Counted from the first letter of the stretch, positions 9,182-19,224 are shown. The stretch is 64,000 nucleotides of DNA from Oscillospiraceae bacterium (GCA_029007985.1 JAQXIW010000017.1:1-64000), one strand, 5' to 3'. Notes: generated by a model not told the origin, from the letters alone. A program made the numbers and translations.

Positions 9182-9814
9182 TTATTTTGTTTCGCCGACA
9201 AGCTTTTCAAAGAATTTTTGCTTGCCCAAAATATACGCGACAACAGCCGTGATAATCATTTCAGGTATAAGATAGGAGCCGTTGTACATAAGGCTGTACA
9301 GCATATACAGCGGTGTGCCGTTGCCGAGGGCGGCAAATATCGAATTGCCCAGAGTGAAGCCCTCCTGAGTGAAAAACCATTCCGCCCAGCCGGAGAAAAG
9401 TAAATATCCCGACACAAAGTGAGCCGCAAATCTGGCAAGTATTGCGATAACTGCGCCCAAGGACAGCTCTTTTGCGATGCTGTTGAATTTACCTCTGAAT
9501 ATTCCGCCTATTCCCAGCACGGCAAAAGCCACGATGTAGTCCAAAAGAATAATCATAAAGGTGTCGAATACGCTTGCGCCCGCCACACCTTTCAGCTCTG
9601 TCATAAGCTGGATAACGCCGAAAACGGTGGAGGACATAAAGCCCCATTTCATACCGTAAAGATATGAGATAATGATTATAGGCAGCATTGAGCAGAAAGT
9701 GACCGAGCCGCCGTTAGGCCACATACCGTCGAATTTCGGCCACACCGACAACACGGTCGCCACCGCAATCAGCATGGCACAGGTAACCAAGGTTTTTGTT
9801 TTGTTTCTTTGCAT
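9182..9814 (-). CDS. thiT: Energy-coupled thiamine transporter S component ThiT
   Basis: Six-TM hydrophobic protein with ThiT-like MWPNGGSVTFCSMLPIIIISYLYGMKWGF; preceded by a TPP riboswitch. Confidence 0.92.
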   Translation of the reverse strand: MQRNKTKTLVTCAMLIAVATVLSVWPKFDGMWPNGGSVTFCSMLPIIIISYLYGMKWGFMSSTVFGVIQLMTELKGVAGASVFDTFMIILLDYIVAFAVLGIGGIFRGKFNSIAKELSLGAVIAILARFAAHFVSGYLLFSGWAEWFFTQEGFTLGNSIFAALGNGTPLYMLYSLMYNGSYLIPEMIITAVVAYILGKQKFFEKLVGETK

Positions 9815-9847
9815 TTTTTCTTTTCCTTTCGAAATTTTTCAGCCATA

Positions 9848-9877
9848 AAAACAAATAACCCCGCCAAAACGGCGGGG
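9848..9877 (-). terminator. Terminator-type hairpin in the thiT leader (expression platform of the riboswitch)
   Basis: Minus strand CCCCGCC-GTTTT-GGCGGGG followed by TTATTTGTTTTT. Confidence 0.85.
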
Positions 9878-9929
9878 GATTGTACGGTATACCTGCGGCG
9901 CAGTCGCGCTCAAAGACACAGTCAATACT

Positions 9930-10010
9930 GTAAAACTCCCTCCGTCGGCATTATCCGAATCAGGTTAAAGGGTTTAAGCCTTAGGGCTAATCTCAGCAAA
10001 TGCTCCCCTG
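9930..10010 (-). promoter_or_regulatory. TPP (THI-box) riboswitch
   Basis: Minus strand GGGGAGCATTTGCTGAGATTA...ACCCTTTAACCTGATTCGGATAATGCCGACGGAGGGAGTT matches the THI-box core. Confidence 0.96.
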
Positions 10011-10058
10011 TTTTTATGTCCGTGAATATATTATCACTTGCGTATCGCAAAGTCAATA

Positions 10059-10724
10059 TTATTGTTTTTTCGCCTTTTTATCCGCTTCTTTTTTATAACG
10101 GCACAAATCCGAAAGACAGCACTTTTCGCAATAAGGCTTTCTCCGAGTGCAGACAGCTCTGCCGTGCAGGACAAAACGGTGGCACAGATCGTTGGATTTT
10201 TCCGGCGCAACCACTTTTTTTAACGCAATTTCGACTTTGTACGGGTCGGTGACGGTCTCGCCCCGTTTCATAAAGCCCAGTCTGTTTGACAGCCTTATGC
10301 AGTGGGTGTCGGCGACGACGGCAGGCTTGCCGTACACATCGCCCAAAATCAGATTTGCGCTTTTGCGGCCCACGCCAGGCAATTTCAGCAAATCATCCAT
10401 ATTGTCCGGCACAACTCCGCCGAAATCGTCTTTCAGCATGGTCATACACCGTTTTATGTCTCTGCCTTTTGTGTTCCCCAGACCGCACGGCTTGACGATT
10501 TCTATTATTTCGCCCACCGGGGCGTCTGCCAGCGCCTCAACCGTCGGGAATTTGTCCAACAATATGGGTATGATTTCATTTACTCTTGCATCTGTGCATT
10601 GGGCGGCAAGTCTTACCGACACCAAAAGCTGCCACCGGGTCGATGTGTCCAAGGTACATTCGGCGACAGGATATTCTTTTTCCAGTCTTTGTACAATTTC
10701 AGCCGCTTGTTTTTTAGTTTTCAT
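10059..10724 (-). CDS. nth: Endonuclease III
   Basis: LPGVGRKSANLILGDVYG helix-hairpin-helix, CTRRKPYCEKCCLSDLC 4Fe-4S cluster motif; start at MKTKKQAAEIV. Confidence 0.95.
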   Translation of the reverse strand: MKTKKQAAEIVQRLEKEYPVAECTLDTSTRWQLLVSVRLAAQCTDARVNEIIPILLDKFPTVEALADAPVGEIIEIVKPCGLGNTKGRDIKRCMTMLKDDFGGVVPDNMDDLLKLPGVGRKSANLILGDVYGKPAVVADTHCIRLSNRLGFMKRGETVTDPYKVEIALKKVVAPEKSNDLCHRFVLHGRAVCTRRKPYCEKCCLSDLCRYKKEADKKAKKQ

Positions 10725-10814
10725 ACATTTTACCGACTTTCTATGATATAATAAAATTCTAACACAAATAAACCGCAATTAAAATACTTTTATATAATTT
10801 AACGAGGAATATCT

Positions 10815-12077
10815 ATGAGTCAGCCTTTGCGGGCGTCAATGCGCCCCATCACATTGGACGATGTCTGCGGTCAAAAGCACCTGCTGTCAAAGGACAGCGT
10901 GTTCAGACAGCGGATTGAAGCCGGCGTGATACAAAATATGATTTTTTACGGCCCGTCCGGCGTAGGCAAGACAACGGTGGCGTCGATAATAGCCAAAATG
11001 ACCGACCGCAAACTTTTCAAGCTCAACGGAACGCAGAGCTCGACGGCGGATATAAAAGACATAATATCACAGATAAACACCTTCGGCTGTGAAAACGGCA
11101 TTTTGCTGTATTTGGACGAAATACAGTATCTCAATAAAAAGCAGCAGCAATCTCTGCTCGAGGTTTTAGAGGACGGCTCGGTGACGATGATTGCCTCCAC
11201 TACCGAAAATCCGTACTTCGCCGTTTTCAACGCCATACTTTCACGAGCGACTGTTTTTGAATTCAAGCCTCTGTCGGCGGAGGATATCGCCGAGGGCATA
11301 GAAAAATCCCTCGACAGATACAACAGGGAAAACGGCACGAAGTACGCTCTGACGGAGACTGCGGTGAAAACACTGTCAATGGGATGCGGCGGCGATATGA
11401 GAAAATCCTTTAACGCACTTGAACTTCTCATTGCGGCGGCGTCTTATTCCGGCGACAATGTCATAACCGATACAATGGCAAAACAGGTGACGCAGCGCTC
11501 GGCAAACAGGTTTGACAACGGCGGCGACGAACACTACAATCTGCTTTCGGCGCTGCAAAAGTCGATAAGGGGCTCGGACGAAAACGCGGCTCTGCACTAT
11601 TTGGCAAGGCTTTTGGAGGCCGACGGAATGTTGCCGGCTATCAGACGAATACTCGTCATAGCATGCGAGGATATCGGTCTGGCATATCCGCGGGCGATTT
11701 CTGCGGTCAAAGCCTGCTGCGACATCGCTTTACAGGTGGGTATGCCTGAGGCGAGAATACCTTTGGCTGACGCGGTTATTCTATTGGCGACTGCGCCTAA
11801 ATCCAACAGCGGCGAAACTGCCATAGACAGAGCGGCGGCTGTTGTCAGAAACGGCGGTTTCCGCGATATGCCGCCTTATCTGAAAGACGCGCACAATCCG
11901 GCGCAGTCGGGTCTTGCCGACGGCGAAAAATACAAATACCCTCATTCTTATCCGAATCATTGGGTGAAACAGCAGTATCTGCCGGATGAAATCAAAGACG
12001 ATGTCTACTACGAATTCGGCGAAAACCGCACCGAGCAGGCGGCAAAGACCTATTGGGACAACATAAAGAAAAGGTGA
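10815..12077 (+). CDS. rarA: Replication-associated recombination protein RarA (MgsA), AAA ATPase
   Basis: YGPSGVGKTTVASIIA Walker A, LYLDEIQYLNKKQQQSLL, conserved C-terminal PNHWVKQQYLPDEI. Confidence 0.94.
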   Translation: MSQPLRASMRPITLDDVCGQKHLLSKDSVFRQRIEAGVIQNMIFYGPSGVGKTTVASIIAKMTDRKLFKLNGTQSSTADIKDIISQINTFGCENGILLYLDEIQYLNKKQQQSLLEVLEDGSVTMIASTTENPYFAVFNAILSRATVFEFKPLSAEDIAEGIEKSLDRYNRENGTKYALTETAVKTLSMGCGGDMRKSFNALELLIAAASYSGDNVITDTMAKQVTQRSANRFDNGGDEHYNLLSALQKSIRGSDENAALHYLARLLEADGMLPAIRRILVIACEDIGLAYPRAISAVKACCDIALQVGMPEARIPLADAVILLATAPKSNSGETAIDRAAAVVRNGGFRDMPPYLKDAHNPAQSGLADGEKYKYPHSYPNHWVKQQYLPDEIKDDVYYEFGENRTEQAAKTYWDNIKKR

Positions 12078-12080
12078 AAT

Positions 12081-13019
12081 ATGAACAGGAACGATTTATT
12101 GAATTTCGGCAAATCCAACGGTTTTACTCAAATCAGCCCGGGCGGTATTGCAGGAATCTGGGACGACTATGTGACGCTCATCACGACAAACGGCAACGGC
12201 GTGGGCGTGACATTTTCCGCCACGGTTACGGCGTCGGACAAAAAGGCGTTGGTCAATCTGAATAAACTCATTAAGGGCTACGGCTTGACCGTGTCCGGCT
12301 GGAACGATAAAAGAGTATTCTTTTCTCTGTCCGCCGACGCTCTGAAAACAAGGAAGCTCTCGGAATACCTCGATATTCTTGTAAGATGCCTTAGAGATGT
12401 CAGAGCATATCCGCAGCTCGTCTGTTCGGTTTGCGGCGAAAACGGCTGTGATGTGATGGCAATTCACGGCGGCGAATACGCCAGAGCCCACAAAAACTGT
12501 ATTGAAAATGAGGCAAAGCGGCTGGAAATTTCATACGCCCAAGAAAAAGAAAACAGCAAGGGCGGTCATTTACAGGGTTTGCCGGGCGCGATTTTGGGCG
12601 CGTTCATCGGCGCATTTATAAATATGTTTATCACCGCATTCACCGGCAAAATATACTCGGTCGCTTTTCTGTTTGTGCCGGTTATGGCATATTTGACTTA
12701 TAGAAAACAGCACGGAATTACCGACGGCAAGGGCCTGGCGATATGCGGCGCAGTCTGCGTATATATGGCCTATATGACAGTCTGTTTTAATTCCGCATTT
12801 ACAATGTGGATGGCGGACGCGATGGGCTTTTTGGACGCCTTTAACGGAATGTTGACATATCTGTTTACACCGGGCGGCTTTGTTGAACTCACATCAAAAT
12901 CTCTTATTTACTTTGCCGTTACGGTCTGTGCGCTGTTTTTTACTCACAAGCTGAAACGGCCTAAAAAAACACCTAAAATAAAGCCGGAAGACATCTTAAA
13001 AACAATGGTAAAACTCTAA
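12081..13019 (+). CDS. Hypothetical multi-TM membrane protein with small Cys cluster
   Basis: ORF with RBS; CSVCGENGCDVMAIHGGEYARAHKNC then several TM segments. Confidence 0.75.
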   Translation: MNRNDLLNFGKSNGFTQISPGGIAGIWDDYVTLITTNGNGVGVTFSATVTASDKKALVNLNKLIKGYGLTVSGWNDKRVFFSLSADALKTRKLSEYLDILVRCLRDVRAYPQLVCSVCGENGCDVMAIHGGEYARAHKNCIENEAKRLEISYAQEKENSKGGHLQGLPGAILGAFIGAFINMFITAFTGKIYSVAFLFVPVMAYLTYRKQHGITDGKGLAICGAVCVYMAYMTVCFNSAFTMWMADAMGFLDAFNGMLTYLFTPGGFVELTSKSLIYFAVTVCALFFTHKLKRPKKTPKIKPEDILKTMVKL

Positions 13020-13023
13020 AAAC

Positions 13024-13049
13024 AAATCCTCCGCCGATGCGGAGGATTT
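13024..13049. terminator. Bidirectional terminator between convergent genes
   Basis: AAATCCTCCGC-CGAT-GCGGAGGATTT. Confidence 0.88.
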
Positions 13050-13055
13050 TCTGTG

Positions 13056-14090
13056 TTATTCGATATTGTCGGCGTGCGGTTTTTCTTCGTCTTCGTCGTA
13101 AGAGGCCGACAAAGGGCCGAATTCCTCCTCGTCATAGAGATAGGCGGCCTTTTTGTCCACGATCTTTTCGCCTCGGGCGATTTTTTTCTGTCTTTTTTCT
13201 TCTTCGGCTATTTTTTCAATTTCGATTTTGCGTGCCCGGCGCCGCTCTTTTTCTTCGCGTTTCTTTATCTGTTCTTCCTCAGCTTTTGACATCTCAATAA
13301 CAGGCATATCCTTGTATTTGCCCGACCGAGGCATAAAACCCTTGATGAACATACAGTCCATTTCTTCTTCGAGGGATTTTGCGGTCTCGCTGTCGGTGAT
13401 CGTAAATGTGCCGTGGGAAGCGCCGAATGCATAGCAGAATTTGACCAAAAAGCTCAGCGGTTTGTTGCGGTACACTATCATCTGCGGGCGGGATGCCGAC
13501 AGCCTCAGCAAATTGCCGTTGAGAAAAGCGTCGGTTTTGCTCAAACCGATAAAGTCTGCGGCAGGTGCGGAAATCAAAATTCTGAAAATTGACTTTTCTG
13601 TGTGCTTAAACCAAGCTATTGTGCCGGAATGTAAACTTGCCACGGCACAGTTGCCGAAAGGATAGCTCAAAATCAAATCCGCCACAAGTCTGCAGTTTTT
13701 ATCGTTGTCCTTTGTAGGCTTGATTTCTACGATAATAGGCACTCTGCCGTTTACGATTGACAAAAGCTCCGACAGCTTCATAAAGCCTTTTTCCGAAAGA
13801 ACATCCGAATTTATATCGGTAATATCTGTGCCGTCTACGGATAGCTTTTCCGCTAAGAAAATCTTCATATCCTCCGAATGATAGGCGGATACCTTGATGC
13901 CGACGCCGTTTTCGGCGCATTTCTCAAAAGCTTCTTTTGAGTTAGGCACATCGTTTTCGTCGGTCACGCCGTTTTCCGCATAGTAGTAGCCGTAAAAAAG
14001 CTCCCTCTGCGCTCTGCGCGCTCCTCCCGGTGTAAATGTAAAGAAAATCAAAATAACCAAAACGATAACTATTGCTAAAACATATACCAT
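13056..14090 (-). CDS. Membrane-anchored glycerophosphodiester phosphodiesterase-like protein, catalytic motifs degenerate
   Basis: GDPD-like order of segments (NSKEAFEKCAENGVGIKVSA, PIIVEIKP), N-terminal TM, charged C-terminal tail. Confidence 0.7.
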   Translation of the reverse strand: MVYVLAIVIVLVILIFFTFTPGGARRAQRELFYGYYYAENGVTDENDVPNSKEAFEKCAENGVGIKVSAYHSEDMKIFLAEKLSVDGTDITDINSDVLSEKGFMKLSELLSIVNGRVPIIVEIKPTKDNDKNCRLVADLILSYPFGNCAVASLHSGTIAWFKHTEKSIFRILISAPAADFIGLSKTDAFLNGNLLRLSASRPQMIVYRNKPLSFLVKFCYAFGASHGTFTITDSETAKSLEEEMDCMFIKGFMPRSGKYKDMPVIEMSKAEEEQIKKREEKERRRARKIEIEKIAEEEKRQKKIARGEKIVDKKAAYLYDEEEFGPLSASYDEDEEKPHADNIE

Positions 14091-14284
14091 TTTTATATCT
14101 CCGTATGCTTTGTATTACTACAATTTTAATAAATTTGTCCGGTATAGTCAAGTTAATTTGAATTGTCATGCGAACAAGTCAAAAGTTTTGCAATTTTCAC
14201 AAAACTATAACCAATGCTATTTATAATGAAGATAATAATAGAAATAATATGCCTATATATGATATAATATAGAAAAGCGAGGAT

Positions 14285-14968
14285 ATGTTTATGAAAATAT
14301 TAGTGGTTGACGACGAGCAGAGAATAAGAGATCTCATCAGTCAGTATATGACAATCGAGGGATATGATGTCGAAACGGCGCAAGACGGTATTGACGCACT
14401 TTCAAAAATAAGCAAAGGCGATATCGACCTTTGTATTCTCGATATTATGATGCCGTTTATGGACGGCTACACCTGTCTTAAAGAGATGAGAAACAGAGGC
14501 TTCCGCACACCTGTCATCATTCTTTCCGCAAAGGGCGAAGAATACGATAAAATACAGGGATTTGAGGCCGGCTCGGACGACTATGTGGTAAAGCCGTTTT
14601 CGCCGAAAGAGCTTGTCGCCCGTGTAAAGGCCGTTATTGCGAGAGCAAACCCGGTACAGAGCGAAAGCAACGAAAGATACATTTTCGGCGGTCTTGTCAT
14701 AGATGTGCCGTCCCACTCGATACGAATTGACGGCGAGCTGATAAATGTCACCCCGAAAGAATTCGATTTGCTTGTATGCCTTGTACAGAATAAAGGCGTG
14801 GCTCTTTCAAGAGAGAGAATACTTTTGAAAGTTTGGAATTACGACTATTTCGGCGAGGACAGAACGGTCGACACTCACATCAAAATGCTCAGAGGCCATC
14901 TGAAAGATTACAGAGACTGCATTGTCACCGTATGGGGCGTCGGCTATAAGTTTGAACCTAAGGATTGA
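14285..14968 (+). CDS. OmpR-family response regulator
   Basis: KILVVDDEQRIRDLI receiver, LDIMMPFMDG phospho-acceptor, winged helix TPKEFDLLVCL...ERILLKVWNYDYFGEDRTVDTHIKMLR. Confidence 0.95.
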   Translation: MFMKILVVDDEQRIRDLISQYMTIEGYDVETAQDGIDALSKISKGDIDLCILDIMMPFMDGYTCLKEMRNRGFRTPVIILSAKGEEYDKIQGFEAGSDDYVVKPFSPKELVARVKAVIARANPVQSESNERYIFGGLVIDVPSHSIRIDGELINVTPKEFDLLVCLVQNKGVALSRERILLKVWNYDYFGEDRTVDTHIKMLRGHLKDYRDCIVTVWGVGYKFEPKD

Positions 14969-14973
14969 TTTTA

Positions 14974-16404
14974 ATGAAAACAAGCATACGCAATAAGCTG
15001 ACCGCAATGATACTTGCGGTCTGTCTGTCTATACTTGCGATAGTATGGGTAATAACATCGCTGTTTTTCAAGCCGATGTATTACAGAATGACTCAAAATC
15101 AGCTGACAAAGCTGATTTCATCGACGGCTAAAATAATAAGCGACAACAACGGCGAATTGACCGACGATGTGACGGAAAAGATAAAAACCCTCGCCGCAAA
15201 CGGCTATTGCATCGAAATTGCCGACGAATTCGGCAACGGTATAGCGCTTTTTGAGGGCATAGGCGACGGATGCAGTCTGCATGTCCCGGACGAGTCTATG
15301 TCGTATATTTACGGCGTGCACCGCAGAATGAATAACGAAACCGCCGTAGATATAAGAGAGCAGACGAGAAAATCCGGCTCCTATGTGGGCACGCTCAACG
15401 ACGCTTACGGCAACAGACAGCCTGTACGGGGCAAATATTGGAACAACAGATACACCATTGTGGCGTCCACATCTCTGGCGTCTACAGATTCCATCATTTC
15501 CATTGTCACGGCACAGCTTAAAACGGCGACAATTTTTACGATTTTAATTGCGCTCATCATTTCCGCAATAATGTCTCATTGGTTTGTCAGCCCGATTATG
15601 ACGCTGTCAAAGGCGACAAAAGAGGTCGCAAAGGGAAAATACGATATTGAAATATCCTTTCCGGAGGACCCAACCGATGAATTCGGCCAGCTTGCCGCCG
15701 ACTTCAACTCAATGGTCAAAGAGATCAAAACCACACAGGATATGCAAAAAGAGCTTGTCTCCGGCATAACCCACGATTTGCGCACGCCTTTGACGATAAT
15801 TAAAGGCTATGCGGAATCCATAAGAGACATAACCGGCGACAACAGGGAAATACGCGAGTCACAGCTCAACACCATTATCGACGAGACGGACAGGCTGACA
15901 AAGATGGTCAACAGCGTCCTTGAATATACCAAGCTGTCACAGGGCGCATACAAATTGAATTTTGTACAGTACAACATAGCGGATATGTGCCTCGACATAG
16001 TCGATATTTACAAGAATAAGGCAGAAAAAGAGGGCAAGACCATAAGATACGAGGGCGTTGATGAAGCTTATGTGACGGCGGACGCCTCTCTCATCGAAAG
16101 AGTGCTGCACAATTTCGTGTCAAATGCCCTTGTACACACGCCGCAGGGAACAGAAGTCGTGGTCGGTGTAAATATTTTGCCTAACGGCAAGGTCAAAGTC
16201 AGCGTGACCGATTCCGGCGAAGGCATAAGCGAAGAAGACCAAAAGCATATTTTTGACAGATACTACCGTTCGAGAAAAGACTTGGGTAAACAAGGTACCG
16301 GTCTCGGTCTCGCCGTTGTCAAAACCGTTATGGAAAATCACCACTTTGAATACGGCGTCACATCCCAAGAGGGCAAAGGCAGTGAATTTTGGTTTATTAT
16401 GTGA
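14974..16404 (+). CDS. Sensor histidine kinase with HAMP domain
   Basis: SGITHDLRTPLTIIKGYAESI H-box, NFVSNALVHTP N-box, DSGEGISEEDQKHIFDRYYR, GTGLGLAVVK. Confidence 0.95.
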   Translation: MKTSIRNKLTAMILAVCLSILAIVWVITSLFFKPMYYRMTQNQLTKLISSTAKIISDNNGELTDDVTEKIKTLAANGYCIEIADEFGNGIALFEGIGDGCSLHVPDESMSYIYGVHRRMNNETAVDIREQTRKSGSYVGTLNDAYGNRQPVRGKYWNNRYTIVASTSLASTDSIISIVTAQLKTATIFTILIALIISAIMSHWFVSPIMTLSKATKEVAKGKYDIEISFPEDPTDEFGQLAADFNSMVKEIKTTQDMQKELVSGITHDLRTPLTIIKGYAESIRDITGDNREIRESQLNTIIDETDRLTKMVNSVLEYTKLSQGAYKLNFVQYNIADMCLDIVDIYKNKAEKEGKTIRYEGVDEAYVTADASLIERVLHNFVSNALVHTPQGTEVVVGVNILPNGKVKVSVTDSGEGISEEDQKHIFDRYYRSRKDLGKQGTGLGLAVVKTVMENHHFEYGVTSQEGKGSEFWFIM

Positions 16405-16415
16405 CTTAGGTCACA
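16400..16415. promoter_or_regulatory. CRP/FNR-superfamily-like palindrome TGTGAC-N4-GTCACA
   Basis: TGTGACTTAGGTCACA read directly, upstream of a TTGCAA-N17-TATACT promoter. Confidence 0.6.
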
Positions 16416-16421
16416 ATAGTA

Positions 16422-16450
16422 TTGCAAATAACCTACTGTTTTGATATACT
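16422..16450 (+). promoter_or_regulatory. Promoter TTGCAA-N17-TATACT for the DUF1858 gene
   Basis: TTGCAA 16422-16427, TATACT 16445-16450. Confidence 0.7.
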
Positions 16451-16482
16451 ATTGATATAACAAGAATAAAAGGAGAATCACT

Positions 16483-16680
16483 ATGGTTGTCACAAGAGAA
16501 ACAAACCTCGGCGCTATTCTTGACGAAGACCCGACAACTGCAATCTATTTTATGCAGATCGGTATGCACTGTCTGGGATGTCCTGCGTCAAGGGGCGAAA
16601 ATATAGAGCAGGCATGTATGGTACACGGCGTTGACCCGGATGACTTGATTGAGATGCTCAACGCTCACTTTGCCGAGTAA
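16483..16680 (+). CDS. DUF1858 domain protein (hybrid-cluster-protein-associated redox disulfide domain)
   Basis: FMQIGMHCLGCPASRGENIEQACMVHGVDPDDLIEMLN. Confidence 0.93.
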   Translation: MVVTRETNLGAILDEDPTTAIYFMQIGMHCLGCPASRGENIEQACMVHGVDPDDLIEMLNAHFAE

Positions 16681-16681
16681 T

Positions 16682-17377
16682 ATGAAAAACACAAATATAG
16701 GCAGTCGTTTACTTATGGCTGCCTCTTTTGTTCAAGACGGCAAGACGGTGTGCGATGTAGGCTGTGACCACGGCAAGCTGTCGCTGTACCTGATAAAAGA
16801 AGGCAAAGCCCGCCGCATTATCGCCACCGACATAAACGCAAAGCCTTTGCAGAAAGCGGTAGACTTGTTTTCACGGCAGGGCTTGTCGGACAAAGCCCGG
16901 TTTTACTTGACGGACGGCCTTGACGGAATAGACAATTCCGACGGCGAAATAAGCCACATTGTCATCGCCGGTCTCGGCGGCACCACGATGAAATTCATTT
17001 TAGATAATGCGCCGTGGGTTAAGAGCCCTGATATTAAGCTTGTTCTGCTGCCGGCTCAAAGCGGCTACACCGTGAGAGAATGGCTGTATTCCAACGGGTT
17101 TGAAATCGAAAAAGAAACAACGGTCGAGGAAAAGGGCAAATACTATTCCTGTATGTGCGCCGTCTACACGGGTAAAAACACAGCGTCAGATGTTTTTGAT
17201 ATATACCTCGGCAAGAGCGGTGAAAACACAGGCGACAGCGCAAAGGGCTATTTTGAGCTGATTATGACAAGGCTTAAAAAAGAGCAAAAAGGCTTTTTGA
17301 TTGAAACCGGCGCCGAGAACCCGGAATATTCAAAGGCGATAAATAAATTGCAAACTCTCATCGACGGCATAAAATAA
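16682..17377 (+). CDS. trmK: tRNA (adenine(22)-N(1))-methyltransferase
   Basis: GSRLLMAASFVQDGKTVCDVGCDHGKLSLYLI; HIVIAGLGGTTMKFIL. Confidence 0.92.
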   Translation: MKNTNIGSRLLMAASFVQDGKTVCDVGCDHGKLSLYLIKEGKARRIIATDINAKPLQKAVDLFSRQGLSDKARFYLTDGLDGIDNSDGEISHIVIAGLGGTTMKFILDNAPWVKSPDIKLVLLPAQSGYTVREWLYSNGFEIEKETTVEEKGKYYSCMCAVYTGKNTASDVFDIYLGKSGENTGDSAKGYFELIMTRLKKEQKGFLIETGAENPEYSKAINKLQTLIDGIK

Positions 17378-17381
17378 TATT

Positions 17382-17410
17382 TGCAGAGCAGCAATGCTCT
17401 GCATTTATTG
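17382..17410 (+). terminator. Intrinsic terminator-like hairpin
   Basis: TGCAGAGCA-GCAA-TGCTCTGCA then TTTATTG. Confidence 0.75.
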
Positions 17411-17486
17411 ATTAAAACACAATTATCTTATATAATATAGTACTATATATTGTGATTAGAAAATAAATGATATTACGGAGACAAAA

Positions 17487-19223
17487 ATGGCACTTGACGC
17501 TTTGACAATGTCTCTGCTGGCGGCAGAGCTTGACGAAAGACTGCAAAACAGCAGAATAGATAAAATACATCAGCCTTCAAAAGACGAGATAGTTTTCCAC
17601 ATGCGTACAAAAGGCGGCAATCTCAAACTATTGCTTTCCGCCAGAAGCGGCTCACGGAGAATTTGCGTAACAAACGAAGAATTTGAAAACCCGCGGACGC
17701 CGCCGTCCTTTTGTATGCTGCTTAGAAAATATCTCTCCGGCGCAAAGTTCGTCGGTGCACATGGCATAGCCGGCGAGAGAATCATAATGCTCTCCTTTAC
17801 CGCAACCAGCGAAATGGGAGATACGGTAAGCATAGATGTTGCGGCGGAGCTGATGGGCAGATATTCCAATCTTGTAATAATAAACGGTGACGGTAAAATA
17901 ATCGACGCCATGAAAAGAGTAGACGCGGACGCTTCCAGCGTGCGCCAGCTTTTGCCGGGCTTGACTTATAAATTGCCGCCGAACAGAGACAACCCGAGAC
18001 TTGTCGGGCGGCTCGGCGAGGTTTTGGAAAAGGTGTTTGAATTTCCGGCGCTCGTCGACAAGGCTTTTATGAAGTGTACACAGGGCATAGGCCCGGTTAT
18101 TGCCAGAGAGATTGCCTACAATTCGGGCACTTCCGATATTATGGCAAACAATCTCACACGGGCGGAGAGAGCCGCTGTGCAAAGACGGGCGCAAAGAGTA
18201 GTCGAATACTATGAAAACCCTATGTGGACGGTTATTTATAACGAACAAAATGCGCCGAGCGAATTTTCCTTTATGCCGCTGTGCCAATACGACGGCTTGG
18301 ACAAAAAGACTTTTTCCTCGGTCAATGAGCTCTTGGTGGAATATTACGCCCGGAAAGACCGCACCGAGAGACTCAAACAAAAGGGCAGAGACCTGCATAA
18401 GCTGGTATCAAATCTTATAGACAGAACGCAGAGAAAACAGACGGCAAGGGCGGAAGAATTGCGGCGGTCGGTCGACAACGAAAAATACAGAATATACGGC
18501 GAATTGCTGACGGCAAATCTCTACGCTTTGCAAAAGGGTATGAAGAGCGTTGAGGTGCTCAACTACTACGACGGCAACACCGTTACAATTCCGCTCGATG
18601 TAAGGCTGACGGGCAACCAAAACGCCCAGAAGTATTACAAGGAATACAAAAGGCGACAGACTGCCGTCAAAATGATGACAAAGCTTTTGCGGGAGGGCGA
18701 AATAGAATTGGAATATCTCAATTCCGTTTCCTACAATATTTCCGCCGCAGAAAGCGAAAAAGAATTGACGGCTATCCGAGCGGAGCTGCACGATGCCGGT
18801 TATTTGAAATATTTTAAGGCAAAGGACAAAAAACAAAAGCCGCAGGATTTTATCAGATATATTTCCTCCGACGGATTTTTGATTCTTGTCGGCAGAAACA
18901 ACTCTCAAAACGACAGGCTCACAATGAAAATTGCCAGGGGCAAGGATATGTGGTTTCACACAAAAAAGGCGCCTGGCAGCCATGTCGTCGTCATGAGCGA
19001 GGGCAAGGACATACCGCTGACCACACAGAATGAAGCCGCCATGCTTGCGGCTTACCATTCTAGCCTGAAGGGCGAGCGGAAGGTGGATGTCGACTACACT
19101 TTTGTAAAAAATATAAAAAAGACAAATGACCTAAAACCGGGTATGGTTATTTATCACACTTATGAAAGCGCCCCGGTTACCGTGGACGAAAAGGTTATAT
19201 CCAAGCTTCGGAGGGTAAATTGA
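17487..19223 (+). CDS. rqcH: NFACT-family ribosome quality control protein RqcH / fibronectin-binding-like
   Basis: MALDALTMSLLAAELDERLQNSRIDKIHQPSKDEI; MWFHTKKAPGSHVVV NFACT-R. Confidence 0.94.
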   Translation: MALDALTMSLLAAELDERLQNSRIDKIHQPSKDEIVFHMRTKGGNLKLLLSARSGSRRICVTNEEFENPRTPPSFCMLLRKYLSGAKFVGAHGIAGERIIMLSFTATSEMGDTVSIDVAAELMGRYSNLVIINGDGKIIDAMKRVDADASSVRQLLPGLTYKLPPNRDNPRLVGRLGEVLEKVFEFPALVDKAFMKCTQGIGPVIAREIAYNSGTSDIMANNLTRAERAAVQRRAQRVVEYYENPMWTVIYNEQNAPSEFSFMPLCQYDGLDKKTFSSVNELLVEYYARKDRTERLKQKGRDLHKLVSNLIDRTQRKQTARAEELRRSVDNEKYRIYGELLTANLYALQKGMKSVEVLNYYDGNTVTIPLDVRLTGNQNAQKYYKEYKRRQTAVKMMTKLLREGEIELEYLNSVSYNISAAESEKELTAIRAELHDAGYLKYFKAKDKKQKPQDFIRYISSDGFLILVGRNNSQNDRLTMKIARGKDMWFHTKKAPGSHVVVMSEGKDIPLTTQNEAAMLAAYHSSLKGERKVDVDYTFVKNIKKTNDLKPGMVIYHTYESAPVTVDEKVISKLRRVN

Positions 19224-19224
19224 T

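Noticed and set aside
17652-18398. 248-aa minus-strand ORF inside rqcH
   Set aside because: Antisense to a conserved full-length gene, no recognisable motif.
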